A stretch of DNA of 64,000 bases from Linnemannia elongata (Eukaryota > Mortierellomycota > Mortierellomycetes > Mortierellales > Mortierellaceae): positions 806,001 through 870,000 of the forward strand of contig JAXBDG010000006.1 of NCBI GenBank assembly GCA_036320915.1, in the 5' to 3' direction. This document shows positions 47,820 to 61,274 of the stretch, in pieces (positions within the stretch are counted from its first letter, which is position 1; each line of letters opens with the position of its first letter). The translations under genes were made by a program, and so were the position numbers. The notes under the pieces are model-generated. The model worked only from the letters and a program-made list of their open reading frames with translations, ran no database searches and was not told where the DNA came from.

Positions 47820-48673
47820 GTCCTATTCCCTGCTTTCGTTCATTCATTCGTTCTCCCTACCTTCCTGTCAATTCTTCCCATTCACTTCTTCCCGCTCCCT
47901 TGTCCTCTCCCTCTGTCTCCCTGACCAACTCACTGTGCAACTCTCGTGTTCCCTGACTTGCTTGTTTCTTCGTTGTTCGTTTTCCCTGTCACACTCTTTC
48001 CCTATCCCTTTTCCCCCCAAAATAAGGAGGCAAACAAAAAAGAAAGAAAAAAAAGACTGTGCCACAGCCATTTATATTTTTAGCGGGGGCTATTGGGGAA
48101 CAACAACAACAAAGAGGACGCGTCCCTCTTTCTCTTTTTCTCTGACTCTTTCACTTTTATTATTATTCGCTGCCTCTTTTATCTTACTTTCTCTTTCTCG
48201 TTTTCTTCTGTTTACTCTGTTTGAGCAACATTCGCTGTCAATTGATGTAAAGAGAACAGAAAAGTCGTTATCATTCATTCGTTCACACATACATATCGAC
48301 TAGTAAAACGAAATAACGCGATCGACAGAACGACTCCTCAACCACAAACACACAAACGCGCTTCTCTGTCTAACTCTGTTGAACACATATCTTTCTTCTT
48401 GTACCACCCTTTCTCACCAAAAACCCAATTGCCTTCTCTCTTCCTCTCTCTCCTTCCCACCCTTCTCAGCTTAACTACTCCTTCTTCGCCAAAACAACTT
48501 TCGCCCATCGTTTCTTCTCCGACGCCACCCATCGCGCGCGTCGTCGTCGAACTCTGTCTCTTTCTCGCCTCCCCCTAGTCGTTTGTTGAGACCCATCAGA
48601 CTCGCGCTAGGGCCTCACCACCACCACCAGTCCCACCTACAGGAGGCCGACAGACACGACCACGATCATAGCG

Positions 48674-51600
48674 ATGCTCAACAGTCCTCACCAGTCACCT
48701 CCCCTTCCTCCACACAAGGACAGCGCCACCTACCCTGCCCAGGTCGTCGACTTGACCCTCGAACAGCAAGTTCTCCTCGTCTCCCTCGAGGGCGATCCTC
48801 AGCTAGACCTCCAGCTTGGCCCTCGAGAGCCGGCCGAGATCAAGGAGGTCAAGGAGGTCAAGGAGTCAACCGTTCAGGAGACAGCTAAGGACAACACTAA
48901 GCCCAAAAGCAGGACTGGCAGTATCGGCTCCAGGAGCAAGGATGCCCTCTCTGCCATCTCCAAACGCTTCTCCCCTCCTCCGTCCCGTTCCCAATCTCAG
49001 TCCAACTCCTCCCCTTCAACCCCAGCCCCAGCAAGTACTTCTCAATATTCAGACACACCTGGGTCGGCTGGTTCCACAGACGACAGTGGGTCGGTCTCTC
49101 ATTCCTCTCAGAAACAAACGGGATCCTTGACTGGCTCGCCCTTCAGGGATCACTCCCGTCACCACACCGACTCGGCAACCATTCTCCCCCAGCAACACAA
49201 TCGGCGCTCTCGTTCCTCCTTCACATCTTCGTGCTCAGCCTCAACCTCGTCCTCAGCAACGTCGACAGCTTCCTCCCCGTCATCCTCCGTCTTCTTCTCC
49301 CCCACGGCCTTCTACACTTCGCTCTTCAGCCCCAAGCATAGCACGAGTAGTCACAGCCACAGCCATAGTCATGGTCACGGCCAATGCAGCAGCATTAACC
49401 CACTATCCCCTACATCTTCATCCAATTGTTTCTCTTCACTGACGACAACAACGACAACGACTGGAGGCACACTTCGATCCACTTCCTCTACGTCAGGAAC
49501 CGTGATGGCACACCGTGCGTCATTTGCTGAGCCAGGAAGTAAATCCTTCCTGGCTCCCGACAACACGTCAATGAATGAAGTGGGGAGTCCTATCACTCGC
49601 CAGACGCGATCGGCATCGTGCACACGTCTCTTTCCGATGTCATCGCCTTCGTTCTCGTCGCTGGCGATGATATCGTCGTTGTCGAGTGGAGGTACTCCTA
49701 CTTCAGAGACCTTATCTATTCCTGGAACTGGGAATTATCTTGGATCTGAGACATGTCCAATCGAAGAGCACCAAGCACCTCTTCTGGCTCCCGGACTCTA
49801 TCCGTCTCAGGCCCCAATCACAGCCATCACAGCCAACTCAGATTCACCTTCACCCTCGTCCTCCTCCCCTTCGTCTCCTTCATTGTTCTTATCCTTGTCC
49901 TCAAACGCCACAAAGTCGACTACAACAACATCAATACCACCCACAGTTGCCACTGGGACAACAACAACAACAGATCGAAGACCGAGCCCCACTACCTCTT
50001 CTTCCTCGTTGTCTTTTTTCCCTGCTTCGTCCCCTTCTTTCCCTAGCTCATCCGCATTATTTCCTCCTTCCTCAACCACAATCTCTTCCTCCACCACCAC
50101 CGCCTCTACTTCATCTTCCTCTTCCTCGTCCATGCTCCCTCCTCTCCCTCTCTTTCCTTCCTTGCCTCTCGGCTCCTCCTTCCAGTCCTCCTCCACCACC
50201 TCTTCCTCCGCTAACAACCAAAACCACCCACACCATCCACACCTTCCATACTTTGACGACTCCCGAGACTCCTCCTCCTCTTCTTCTTCCTCATCCTCGT
50301 CTCTTTCCCTCTCTTCTCATTCGCACTCGCACTCGCACTCGCACTCTCTTCCTCCCACCTCTACACCTATTCATTCCTCATCTCTATTATCCACCACCTC
50401 CGTAGTATCAATCATGGGCGTCTCTTCACCCGCCCTCCACTCACACTCACCACATGTAACATCACTCGGCTCACATGGAACAGCGCCCAGTACTGGCGGC
50501 GCCATGGCAACCTGCCAGCCTCACCCTCATGCACATGCACATGCACATGCACATCACCCTTTTGCTCATCCCCATGGAACATCGGGTCTCTCATTCGAGG
50601 CCAGCGTCCAAGGGTTGGAGTTGAGTCTTCCAGGCAAGGCGAGCTCAGCCCTGCCGATTGCTAACAGCAGCCGCTCGCTGATGCCTCCAGCCTCGCCTAT
50701 GAGTTCGTCCTTTAACTCTGACTCTGGGTTTCCGGGTGGCTCTCGTCGCAGTTCCAAGGACTCAGTGTAAGTTGTATTACCCTTGTGTCTCCTTTCCTTC
50801 CTTGTACACTCCTCCTGATCTGTCAATGGTTTCAATGAGGGGTTTTCCAGTCGTTGTTATTACACGCCCCTCTCCTTCTTTGAATCCCCTACCCATCGAT
50901 GGCACCGATGCATTTGCATTGCCAGTGAGATATGTGTTGCGGCAGGGATATATGCAAATCATGAAACGCCATTGGCCGGCTCTGAACGCGCCCTCTCTTT
51001 GTTGGAGTTGGCTCTTTGTGTACTCAATTCAAGCAAACACACACCCTCTGTTCTATACACCCTTCCCCTACCCCTTCCACCCCCTACTATTGTACCCCTT
51101 GGACATTAACATTGGCATTAGCACTGATGCTGTCTGTCTGTCCTTGTTGCAACATGGCCACGACCATTGCTTGTAGTCCTCTGTAGGCCTTGCTTCATTT
51201 TCTCTTTTTTCTATTGTCCTGACTGACTGACTGACTAACTGACTGGCCTGTGTCAACTCTCGTTTTTGTTATTTTTATTGCACTTTTTATATATTATTAC
51301 TTTCATGCGTGTATCCGCAACCCCGCTCATCAAACCCAATGTCTATCTTTTTCTCAACGGCCTCGTCGTTGTCCAACAGTGACTCTGTCCCAGGAGTGAC
51401 TCTGGATGTCCTTGTCGACCAGCTCACCATCCCCGATTACATCAATACCTTTGGTAAGTCCAGATGCACCTTTTGCCCCCTCCCTTCCTTATGCGCCTTG
51501 CCACACCCTCTACATATATGCTATTACTATACTACTACTACTACCAGCATACAACTACCCATCTCTGAACCATGTCCTCTCATGCCTTGAAGCAATTGGG

Positions 51601-54600
51601 CGCAATGTAATGCACATGCAATGTGTGGTACCGATTAAAAAAGAAAAGAAAAGAAGCGAGACCACATATCGCCCAGATCGGGTGGTGGATGTTTGCATAA
51701 TTGCTCTCTCTCCCTCCCTCCCTCCCTTTCCCTTCCCTCTCATTCTCTCATTCTCACTTCCCTTCCTTGAGTGCTCGAACGAATTGAGTTTGGACACATG
51801 GACCTGGCTATGGTCCAACCATTTTCCTGCGCCTCTCTCCCGTATTTTCTATCTCTCTCTGTCGCCCCCTCTTTTCTCTCCTTTTGGGTAGCGATGGAAT
51901 GAAGGGAGCCTGATCTTACAACAACAACAACAACAACAACACCAACAACAACAACACCAGCAACCCAATACTACCAACAACACAACCTTTTCCTTGGCAA
52001 CCGTCGACCGCGGTGGTGGTTTATTCGTCTATCGCCCCCGCTTTGCTCTGCTCTTTGCACGAACTAACTCCTTCATTTCTTTTTCTTTTCTTTCCTCCCT
52101 CTGCCCGTCTGTCTTTTCTGTTACTGCCCTCGTCTTTTGGCTCTCATGGTTGAACCCCTCGTTTTTCATTTTCCCTTTCATTTCCCATTTTCCGCACGTC
52201 TTCCTATCCTCCTACTCCTGCTCCTGACTTTGGACAATATGTCCCGTTATGTCGCTAACCCCTTGAATTGTGCCTTTCCTTTTTTTTTTTTTTTTTTGTC
52301 CAATTCATACAACGCATTGTTCATTTTCGTTTGCTTTTCTTGATCTCTCTGTTGCTCGTGCGTCCTTGTTCGTGCATGCGTGGTCCTCCCCTGAACATCT
52401 TTTTTCTTTTTCCTTTCAAACGGTGGTCAACATGTTTCTTTGTCTTATTTATTTATAGAGCAAATCACCCGCACCAAGGTCTTTCTCATGATTTACAGGA
52501 AATTCCTTCGACCCCGCGAACTTTTGGAAATGTTCATCGAGCGATTCGAGGAGTTGGGCGAGTTCGTCGATGACGATGATGAAGAAGCTAGGAACACCCG
52601 CCTCAGGTATGTCATCCGCCATATATCACCCGCCGTTCTGTCCGCTCTGCATTTGCTCGTACTCATCGACCTGCAGCCTGAAGACTGCAAGCAAGGCCAC
52701 ATATTCCGGAAGACACAAAAAACAAGGATTGAGAGATGAAAGCGACAATTAACCAAAAAAAAAAAAAAAAAAATGTGCACCGCCTTTTGTCCCATAGGAT
52801 CTGCGCATGTCTGTACTACTGGCTCAAAAACCACCCCAACGACCTGATCCATCGGCAGACAAGGCAGCGTGTCGCCTCCTTCCTTAGGGAGCGTGTCGCT
52901 CTCTTCCCATGCCTGAGCGAGATCTATGCAAAGCTGTTGCCGCTCTCCTCTATCCACTACTTCAACACATGGCGCTGGCCCCATGCTGACCACAACCCCG
53001 ATTCAAGGAGCTCGTCGTTTTCTGGACCCACTTTCAACGGATCGATCTCGGATGAAGATTCCGACTCTGGATTCTATGATACCGCAGCGACAGCAGCTCG
53101 TTCTGAGCAGGACATGGATGAGGACAGGGAGTGGGGTCTCTTTGATGAGGATGAGGCTGCACCAGATGCTAAGGTTTCGTTGACAATGGAGAGTCTTGCT
53201 GCGCCCTTCTCGCCCAGCAGTGTTAGTGCTGTCAACATTGGAACCAACACTGGCGTAAACGTCGGAAACAACACCGGCCGCCTTCAGGCTCCGTCTTTCA
53301 CCCCGTTGCCTCGCGACCGTCGCTCAAGTACCGGATCTCTTGCGCATCACAACAGCTCCCCCTGTGGCATGGAAGCCTTCGTCGCCAATCGTCGAGGCTC
53401 GGCTTCGTCCGTATCGTCCAGTCAGAGCCACACCCCCAGCAGTCTTTTTGGACACGGAGCTTCTGGCACCTTTGCAGAAGGATACATGACTCCTCTTCAG
53501 CTTCAGCCTATGACTCCCATTCCATTCATCAACAAGCGCAGCAGCAGCCAAGCGTATCGTCAAAAGGTCCAACAGCAACAGCCACAACAACAGCAGCAGA
53601 GGAACGTATCGCCCGTGCCTCCGTTACACCAAGGAATGGTTAGCACCGGATCAAATGCGGCTCTTGTGTTCAAGGAGACGGTGGAGGAGCCTGTTGGTAC
53701 TGGTGGCGTTCACCCACTTCAAGGAAAGGCAAACCCATTACCCCCACCTCCTGCGGATTATCTAGCGATGAACATGTCGTTTCTTGATATTCCTGAAGGA
53801 GCGATTGCTGCACAGCTTACTTGCATCGAATTTTTACTCTTCCGAAAGCTCAAGGTAACAACACTTGTTATGCTGATGTAGGGACATGGTGGCTTTTGAA
53901 TAGCCTTTTGTGAACATTTACTAATGTGCCTGTGCTCTGTTACTGGTTGACAAACAGCCAAGAGACATGCTGCGCCAGGTCTGGAAGACAAGCAAAGGAT
54001 CGGCTGCGTTCCAGGCATGCATCGCCCATTTCAACTTTATCTCGTCTTGGGTTGGTACCATGATTTTGTCGCAGGCCAAGGTCAAAAACAGGGCTAAGAT
54101 GATGGAGAAGTTCATCTCTATTGCTAAGGTAATACATTGTCTTCCACACAGCGTATAGATTTACCCTGTTTGGGTGTTTACCGCTATCTAACGGCCTCTG
54201 TTTTTACATCACTTGTGGTGCATTAGCTCCTGCGCGACATGGGTAACTTCAACACGACGATGGCGATTATTGGAGCGATGAACACATCGTCGATTCATCG
54301 CTTGATGCAGACCCGCGAGCTGCTGCGGAGCAAGGAGATCTGGACGACGTTCAAGGATCTCGAGCGCCTGATGAGCTCTGAGCGTAGCTTCTTTGAATAC
54401 CGCTCTGCCCTCAAAGCCCAGAAGCTGCCATGCATTCCCTACCTGTAAGTTTTCGTTTCTCTTCGAGACGTTTTCATTGACAACTGCTTAGAGGAGTAGC
54501 TAACTATTTTTTTTTCTTGTATTGTTCCTTTGATAGTGGTGTTCACTTAGGAGACTTGTTGTCGATTAGTGAGGGCAACAGGGATTTCCGTCAGGATGGG

Positions 54601-54819
54601 TCGATCCACTGGCAAAAGTTTTGTCTGTTGACGGAGGTGATCTCGACAGTGATGCACTTCCAGTCTGAGCCCTACATGATCCAACCAGACCCCTTCATTT
54701 CCCGGGCCATCACAGATACCCATGTTTTGGACGACGAGGAGATGTACACAAAGTCTGTGGGTGCCGAGCCTGGAAAGCTGCATCACTCGAGAAGCCTGAG
54801 CAAGTTCAACTTTTTCTAA
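48674..54819 (+). CDS. Ras guanine-nucleotide exchange factor (REM + CDC25 domains)
   Basis: Seven exons, 48674-50766, 51380-51453, 52459-52606, 52798-53854, 53958-54128, 54227-54444 and 54537-54819, give 1,347 residues. The N-terminal ~700 residues are Ser-rich and disordered, with HSHSHS and HAHAHA runs. The REM (RasGEF N-terminal) domain follows near 703-830 (VTLDVLVDQLTIPDYI, VFLMIYRKFLRPRELL, WLKNHPNDL), then a ~270-residue Ser/Gln-rich linker. The catalytic CDC25 domain starts near 1100 (AIAAQLTCIEFLLFRKLKPRD) and includes FNFISSWVGTMIL, GNFNTTMAIIGAM, IPYLGVHLGDLL and a C-terminal KFNFF. It would load GTP onto a Ras-family GTPase in cAMP/MAPK or polarity signalling. No SH3 domain is seen, unlike yeast Cdc25. 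Intron 2 is about 1 kb long. Confidence 0.92.
51917..51962. repeat. (CAA)n-type trinucleotide repeat in RasGEF intron 2
   Basis: A run of CAA/ACA triplets with occasional ACC interruptions inside the 1-kb second intron. Confidence 0.85.
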
Positions 54820-54850
54820 ACTTGGGAGTGAGCAGAGGACTATGGGCAGC

Positions 54851-54884
<34 letters not shown>

Positions 54885-57123
54885 TGGAGTTCGAAGTTGT
54901 TGTTTAATGCCTTCCCTTTATTTCTCCCTCTTACCTTGTACATAATGCTTCCATTTTACGCTGCCTTGCTTTTCTTTTTTTTGATACCCATTCGCTTTCC
55001 TATCCCTTCTTTGTCGAGGCGGCTCAATCTGTACATACAAGGATGCTGTTTTCTTCAATTCTGTCAGTGCTAATGTCCACCATGTCAACTCTAGTCTCTT
55101 TTTGTTCTGCATTTTTTTTCTTTCGCTCGTCACGACATTGCTATCACAACGCGCATTTATGGCCTCTTCCCTTTCTACAACTCCAAAACAAAAAAAAAAA
55201 AAAACACTCCAATAAAAACATTCTTCTTTAGTGTCACATAAGGAGTGAAGGTTCGTAGGATTCACTGGTGAAGTAAAGTGAATCTTGGCTGGGATAGTGC
55301 GATTGTTAGACAGCTCATTCCAATGCGTCCTCAAGACTCCATGTACCCCTTATTCCGATGATTCAGTCGACGTTTCCGCCGTTGCACTGCCACATCCTCA
55401 CCAGCAGATCCTGAGACATCGTAACTGGAAATGTTGGGCAGCACTTGTCTGGACCTGCCCGCCCACGTTCAATATGAAGCGAGCTTCCTGTCAAAGTGGG
55501 CGATGAAAAATCAGGATCCACCGGATGGCTCTGTGGGATAAGAGGCGCATTCATGAACGAGCCGGGTCTCCATTCAGCCTTTTTGTCGTCGCTTGTGCGC
55601 TCCTGGAGCCTACCAATTCAAACTCTTTCTTTGTGAGAAATTTGTTCTTTCCTTATAGCTTTTAAAAAAACAGCCGCGTTCAGTGCACAATTGCGTTTAA
55701 TTTCTTTCTTTTGTAGTTACCGGTCTTCTTAGCGATAGTTAATGCAGAATGAGTTGTTCGTTTTCCCAAGTGTGTTGATAATGCTCGATGACAGCAGTCG
55801 CACTGATGTACAGACTTTCGGATCTCGTTTTTCCTGACCGACTTCAAGCGATAGTTTAAAGATGCGCTTAGGCAGGATCATTCTGGACCGTGAAAACGTT
55901 TTATTTTCTTTGAATAAGTGATCTTGCATGTTTTTTTGCGACGCGATCTTCGATATGTATATCTAGTGTTTTAAGGTCGATGGTTTTCGACGTTGCAACG
56001 TGCCAACGTCGAATAAAAGCAACACATGGCTCAACAAGGATGAAAGCTTACTGAGAGAAAGATGCAGAACTGTTTTTATTTTTGAAGCTAGGAAGGGGGA
56101 GTCGTGAAGGATGGATTTGGGGGGGAAGAAAGAACAAGGAGAAAAGTCGCCATGCCCATTTGAACAGTACGATATCTGCCTCACCTCGCGCATGACCATG
56201 GCGTTGATGGGCACAGCTAACATCCTGTGACTTCTGTGGATCCGTGTATATGCCCATGAGTCATCAGTGTCGGGTTCCTTTCCATAGGGTTCCTCCAATG
56301 CGACCTTTTTTTGACTTTCCTTCCAATCATTTATATTGGTATCCTTTCAACCTCTCCTTCTTCGCCCACCTGTGTCATCCCTCCATTCCACTACTGCTCA
56401 AAGCTCCCCTAGAGCAAGCAGCTTGTTGTCGAAAATAAATGTGGCTATTTATTCATGCATGCGGAGTAAATGGCAAGATGGTTGTGAGGCGTGCAGATGG
56501 ATAAAAGGGCTCAAAGACGTGAACGATGGTTTCTCCCTCAGGCTCTTTTTGTCTGCCTTGCCCTTCCGTTTACTTTTTTTTTTTTTTCTTGCCACCAAAC
56601 ACAATGCACACTGAGCGTGTAATGGCTCCGAAGGCTCCCATAGTTTGCATGGTTTGCATGGTACGAAAGGTTCAACAGGGATCGCTGTGTTAGAGATGTG
56701 CTATTTCTGTATGGCTCTTATCCTACATGTAGATGTCATCTACCTTAACAGGACCATGGCCACGGCCCAGTCACACCAAAAAATCATGGCTACATTTTGA
56801 CATTTGGGCATTTCGTCTTCTTTCCTCTTTTTCTCCTTTACTCTCTCCATCCTTCTTTTCTCCTCCCGTCTTCCCTTTTCTCCTTCTTCTTTGTCACCCC
56901 TCCCTCCTCCGTTTGGTTCTTATTGTTCGTTGCCTTCCTCGACCCCACTCTTCCTCTTCTTCTTCTTTTTATTCTTTACGTCCCTTTTTTTTCTTTTGTT
57001 CACTGTCTCTGTTCCTTTCCCTGTCACTACCCGCCCTCTTCATTCTCCACTCCCCACAACACCTTCTCTCATTCCCCATTCCCCTTTCCTGACAGGAAAT
57101 CACACAAACACATATACTCGACC
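54820..57123. other. Gene-free 2.3-kb region between RasGEF and NudE
   Basis: Begins with a 28-base T tract (54854-54881) shortly after the RasGEF stop. A long T-rich/C-rich section precedes the NudE start. Small frames inside (for example 55285-55506 and 56336-56614) show no recognisable protein features. I see no gene here. Confidence 0.5.
54854..54881. repeat. 28-base T tract in the RasGEF 3' region
   Basis: An uninterrupted T run starting 35 bases after the RasGEF stop codon. Confidence 0.9.
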
Positions 57124-60100
57124 ATGTCCGAAGAACCCCAAAGGTACTTTACTGCCCTTACTCCTCCCTCCATCACACACTTTCCCTAATCACCCCTCAC
57201 ACACTTCACCCCTTCATCAAACACTCTTTTTCTCCCTCTTTGATGCACCCTTTTCCCTTACTTCTTGCCTCCCTTTAACCTCCGATATGAGCAACAACAA
57301 CAAAAAAAAAGTTTGTTCCAAGCTCTTTTTTGCACTACCCCAAACACATCTTCGTTGCCCCACCCACCTACCCCGACTCCCCTTCACGACTCCTTTTTGT
57401 TTTGTCATGATACACTCACTCAGTTGGGGGAGGGGGCTGGTCCTTGGGGGGAAATTAGCAGCCGTAGTAGTAAAAATAACAAAATGAAGAAAACAGCAAC
57501 AATAGCAATAGTGCATGGTATTAGGATGTGGTGTGGTGTAAGTGCAAGGTGTATGTGTGGGTTCCACTGTGAACAAGGATGTGGTTTACCAGGAACGCAA
57601 AGCCAATAACAGCGACTAACAGCGACAGGAACAGAAGAAAAAAAAAAAAAGAAAAAAAAAGCTTTTGACTCGTCCGTCTTGCTGTCTGTGTCATTCAGAG
57701 GGACGAAAAGTTGCCACCTTTTCTATTTTACCCGTCTGCACTTGTTCCGCCCATACTCCTTCTTATTCACTGCCAAGACAACGGCGATCCAAAAACACAG
57801 TGAATGAATGCAAGGAGGGCCATGACAGTGCAAACCTATACCCACCCAATCCATAAACACTGTTTCTCGTTGGGTTCTGCTCTCCTTTCCCTGCGCAACA
57901 ACCTCTTGACTCTTTTCAAGCCTGCAAGCACACCGTACCAGCTTGGAGGTGCGTTCCGTTTGTATGGTTCGGCTCCTGTTCTCCTCCGTCTCTCCCTCTC
58001 TCCCTCTCTCCCTCATTGCGTTCCCCCTCTTCCCCTGGGACGCACTGCCAGTAGGAATCACACTAGTTCAATTTCTGAGCCAAACTGACTGAGGCGCCTC
58101 TGCTTTTTGCGCACTATCTTTGAAGCTGGCTCGCATGGTCATATTCCTTTTTTTTTTTTTTTTTTTTTCTTTTCGCCGGTGGAGGAACGGGAAGAGGGAA
58201 AGTGAATTGTGTGGAGGCACTTGGCTTACCTTTCAGCTCTCGAAAGAGCGATGAAAAAAAGGCTCATTTTCTTTATTATTCAATATACTCCTTACTTTTT
58301 TGTTGTTGCGAACGGTTCACCTTTTCCGTCCCTCTCTTCACAGCTTACTATTCTCTCGTTCGCTCTTCCCAGAACAAACGTTGTTCTTCGTTATCTCTAT
58401 CGATTGCTCGTCTTTCAGCCGAAAGAAGGCAAGACAGAAGGAAGACTCTCAGATAACGATCAATTGATACTGTGCAAAGAGTAGGAGAGGACAAAGTTCT
58501 GAGAGGAAAGGATTGCTCCAGCGAAATGCCGAGTTCCTTCATGACCCAACATCCTCACAACATGTAAAGAGCGCAAAAGGAACAAAGGAGAAAATAGAGA
58601 TGAGAAGATTATCTTCCCACTGTGTGCAGAGATGTGCGGGCGAAAAGAGTCTGTGTCCATTGCTCATAAAGATGGTGTTCGTGCGTCTGATATTGGGGCA
58701 TAGGACTATTCCAACGGGCAACCTGCACTCTGATGCAGCTTTCGCTCACTTGGGTTCTTCCCTTCACTCTCTTACATTGCATTTTCATCAGGCAGGCCAC
58801 GCGGCATGAATTTTCCTTGTCCCTTACTTCATACATTGTAATGATGCATTGACGCCTCTATTCTTGCTACTGCACTGATTAATAGCTTTTCCAGTGCTGC
58901 GGATGAGCTCGAGTACTACAAGAACCTCGCAAGAAAAAACGAAGATGAATTGCTCGAAACCAGAGCCATGCTCGAGGACTTTCAGCTCTCCTCCCGAGAG
59001 CTAGAAGACGAACTGGAGAAGGAGATCGACTCTACAGAACGCAGATACAACGAGATTAGGATCAGGAACGAGGCCATGAAGCAGGAGGTTGAAGACTGGA
59101 AGGTAAAAGAACAATCCCTTGCATGCCTGATGACGACAACGAACAGGAGCGGGCGGGCCACCAAACATTGACATGACCACTCGTTTTTAGAGTGCTGAGG
59201 CTGAATAGTGGTTGGCCCTGTGATGTAAACATCGACAATGACTCGATCCTTGTCAGCTATTCCCACTTCTGTTTGTTTTTTGTCTTTTCGTGCTAACAGG
59301 AGCATGAGGAAGAAGAAAAAGGGGTGGCCCAAGGGCATCGACAAATGGTTGGGGGTTGTGTCGGAAATTAGCACTGTGTGAAGAAAAGATCTCCTATTCG
59401 GAGTATGACAGGTGATGTACCCGATCCTGACAACTCATTTTTTTTTTTATTTATTGACATTGCTTTTCAATAGGAAAAATATCATCAGGCAGTGAAGGAG
59501 TCGAATGCCAACATCAATCAGCTTTCACGCCAACTGGAGGTGCTCAAGCAGCAGACAGCCGAGTTCATCAAGACGAGGCGTGAACTGGAGCAGGAGAACG
59601 ATCATTTGGAGAGAACTGAGCGGTATGTTGTCCTTGAACACGACACTCGTTCAAGCTACGCCGTGGTCATTGCTATTTCACATGCCATTTTGAATATTTT
59701 GTGTCTTGTGCGACACCATTCACCTTGAGTCTTTGGCACAGATGTATTCATGGTTCATAGGCTAGCAGGTCATGACAACATTCACCTAACACTCGTTTCC
59801 CCCTTTGCTCTTCAACGCTTTTTTGCACTATTTTTTGTTCTTGTTGTGAACGTAGAGCTGCCACGTGGTCGATGCAGGAAATCACGACCAAGTACGATGC
59901 TGCGGTCGAACGTGTGGCGATTCTGGAGAACGAGGTTTCCACAAAGGCCAGTCTCTCGGAGGAGGTTCAAAGATTGAAAGACGAGTTGCGAGGTAAGGCA
60001 CATTGGCATGGGAAATATCGAAGAAAGGAGCCGTTCTGCTTAGATATGGCTGTGAGACAATGGCAGCAGCTCCTAACTATATAATTTGCTCCGCATTATT

Positions 60101-60760
60101 CAATTCATATTAGACACCAACGTCGAGCTGGAAATTATGAAAGCAAACCAGAAGGCAGGATTGGATAGATCAAACAACAACTTCAGTTCTTACAACGGCA
60201 GCAATTCCTCGCTGGTGGAAGGACAGTCCCCAAGACCATCGATCGGAAGCAACTATGAGGCCATGCCGTCGCTCAGGGCGCGTCTTGCCAACAACAGTGC
60301 CCTTCAAAGGTCCGCGTCTCGACTTGCGTCTTCGGGATCGTCAGCAGTCAAAGCAGCAGCTGGAGGCGCTGCAGGACCCGCGCCAGGTCACAACCCTGTC
60401 CAAGTCGTCCAAGACATGGTTGGACGCGTCAAGTCTTTGGAGGCGCGTTTGGTTTCTTGCCGGTCGCTTGTGACGCCACTGTTGCAGCCACCTCCTTCAT
60501 ACTCGACCACCCCTAGCACAGGACGCAATTCATGGCAAGGAAGTCAGATCAGCACCAGCACGGCAGGATCGGAGAGCGCCCGCCTGGGATCGCCCTCAGC
60601 GACATCGCCCAGTTCCCTATTGACCAGTCCCAAGGTCAGCCGGCGCACATCCCTGCTTCTTCAGCAGCATCTTCAGCAACACCGAGAGCAGCGTGAACAA
60701 CAAAAGCTTCGAGAGCAGCAACGCGTCATGGCTATGGCCGAGTCTGCCATCTCGACCTGA
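57124..60760 (+). CDS. nudE: Nuclear distribution protein NudE/NDEL1
   Basis: Five exons, 57124-57143, 58895-59102, 59474-59622, 59856-59992 and 60114-60760, give 386 residues. Residues ~8-170 form one long coiled coil: DELEYYKNLARKNEDELLE, then the FQLSSRELEDELE run that is the best-conserved part of NudE (binding site for LIS1/NudF), down to SLSEEVQRLKDELRDTNVELE. The C-terminal half is Ser/Pro-rich, with a VQDMVGRVKSLEARLVSCRSLV helix typical of the family. NudE works with LIS1 to regulate cytoplasmic dynein, moving nuclei and organelles along microtubules. The first exon encodes only MSEEPQ plus part of a codon and is separated by a 1,751-base intron; this exon is the least certain part of the model. 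Confidence 0.88.
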
Positions 60761-61234
60761 AGAGTTTCGCGTTACGTGTCTTGCTTGCCTTGCTAGCAGA
60801 AAGGCGCCTTTGTCTCTTTCTTCAGCAAAGGACAATTATGTGATTCCTTGTCTACCATATTCTTTCTTTCTTTCTTTGTTTGTTTGTTTTCTCTTTTTGC
60901 TTTTATTTGTAACCATTCCCATTTGTACCATAGCTGACATGGTCGCTCTCTTCCTTGCTTGTTTTTTTTTTCTGTTGCGTTTGTTTCGACAAAATTGCAA
61001 AGCTTCAAAAACATGAGTCATGACGACCAAGAAGCACCCAATATCCCATATCTCATATCCCATATCGCAATATCCAACGCCAACTTGTCATTCCCCCTTC
61101 CCACTCCCTTTCTTCCTTTCTTTCAAGAATCCCAAAAAAATCCAAAATAACGACATGAAACGATTTAAAAAAAATGCCATAGTTTTCTATTTTCTTTTTC
61201 TTTTTCCCCTTCTGAATACTCCATCAAAAAAAAG

Positions 61235-61274
<40 letters not shown>

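Larger units (their letters stand above)
41430..48673. other. Gene-poor 7.2-kb region with repeats and possible relics
   Basis: No complete gene is recognised. The left part (to about 45.3 kb) is AT-richer than its surroundings and holds a 10-base tandem repeat (41701-41770), a short A run (about 42461-42480) and a Lys-rich coding-like fragment (about 42570-42730). Frames at 43509-43820 (plus, 103 residues) and 44547-44981 (minus, 144 residues) have no recognisable content. From about 46.8 kb onward the plus strand is extremely C/T-rich, with a 20-base C run, a GT repeat and a 53-base A run, and probably includes the leader or promoter of the RasGEF gene. Confidence 0.5.

Noticed and set aside
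49686..50405. 239-residue overlapping frame rich in Leu, Pro and His
   Set aside because: Alternative frame of the C/T-rich RasGEF exon 1; open by composition.
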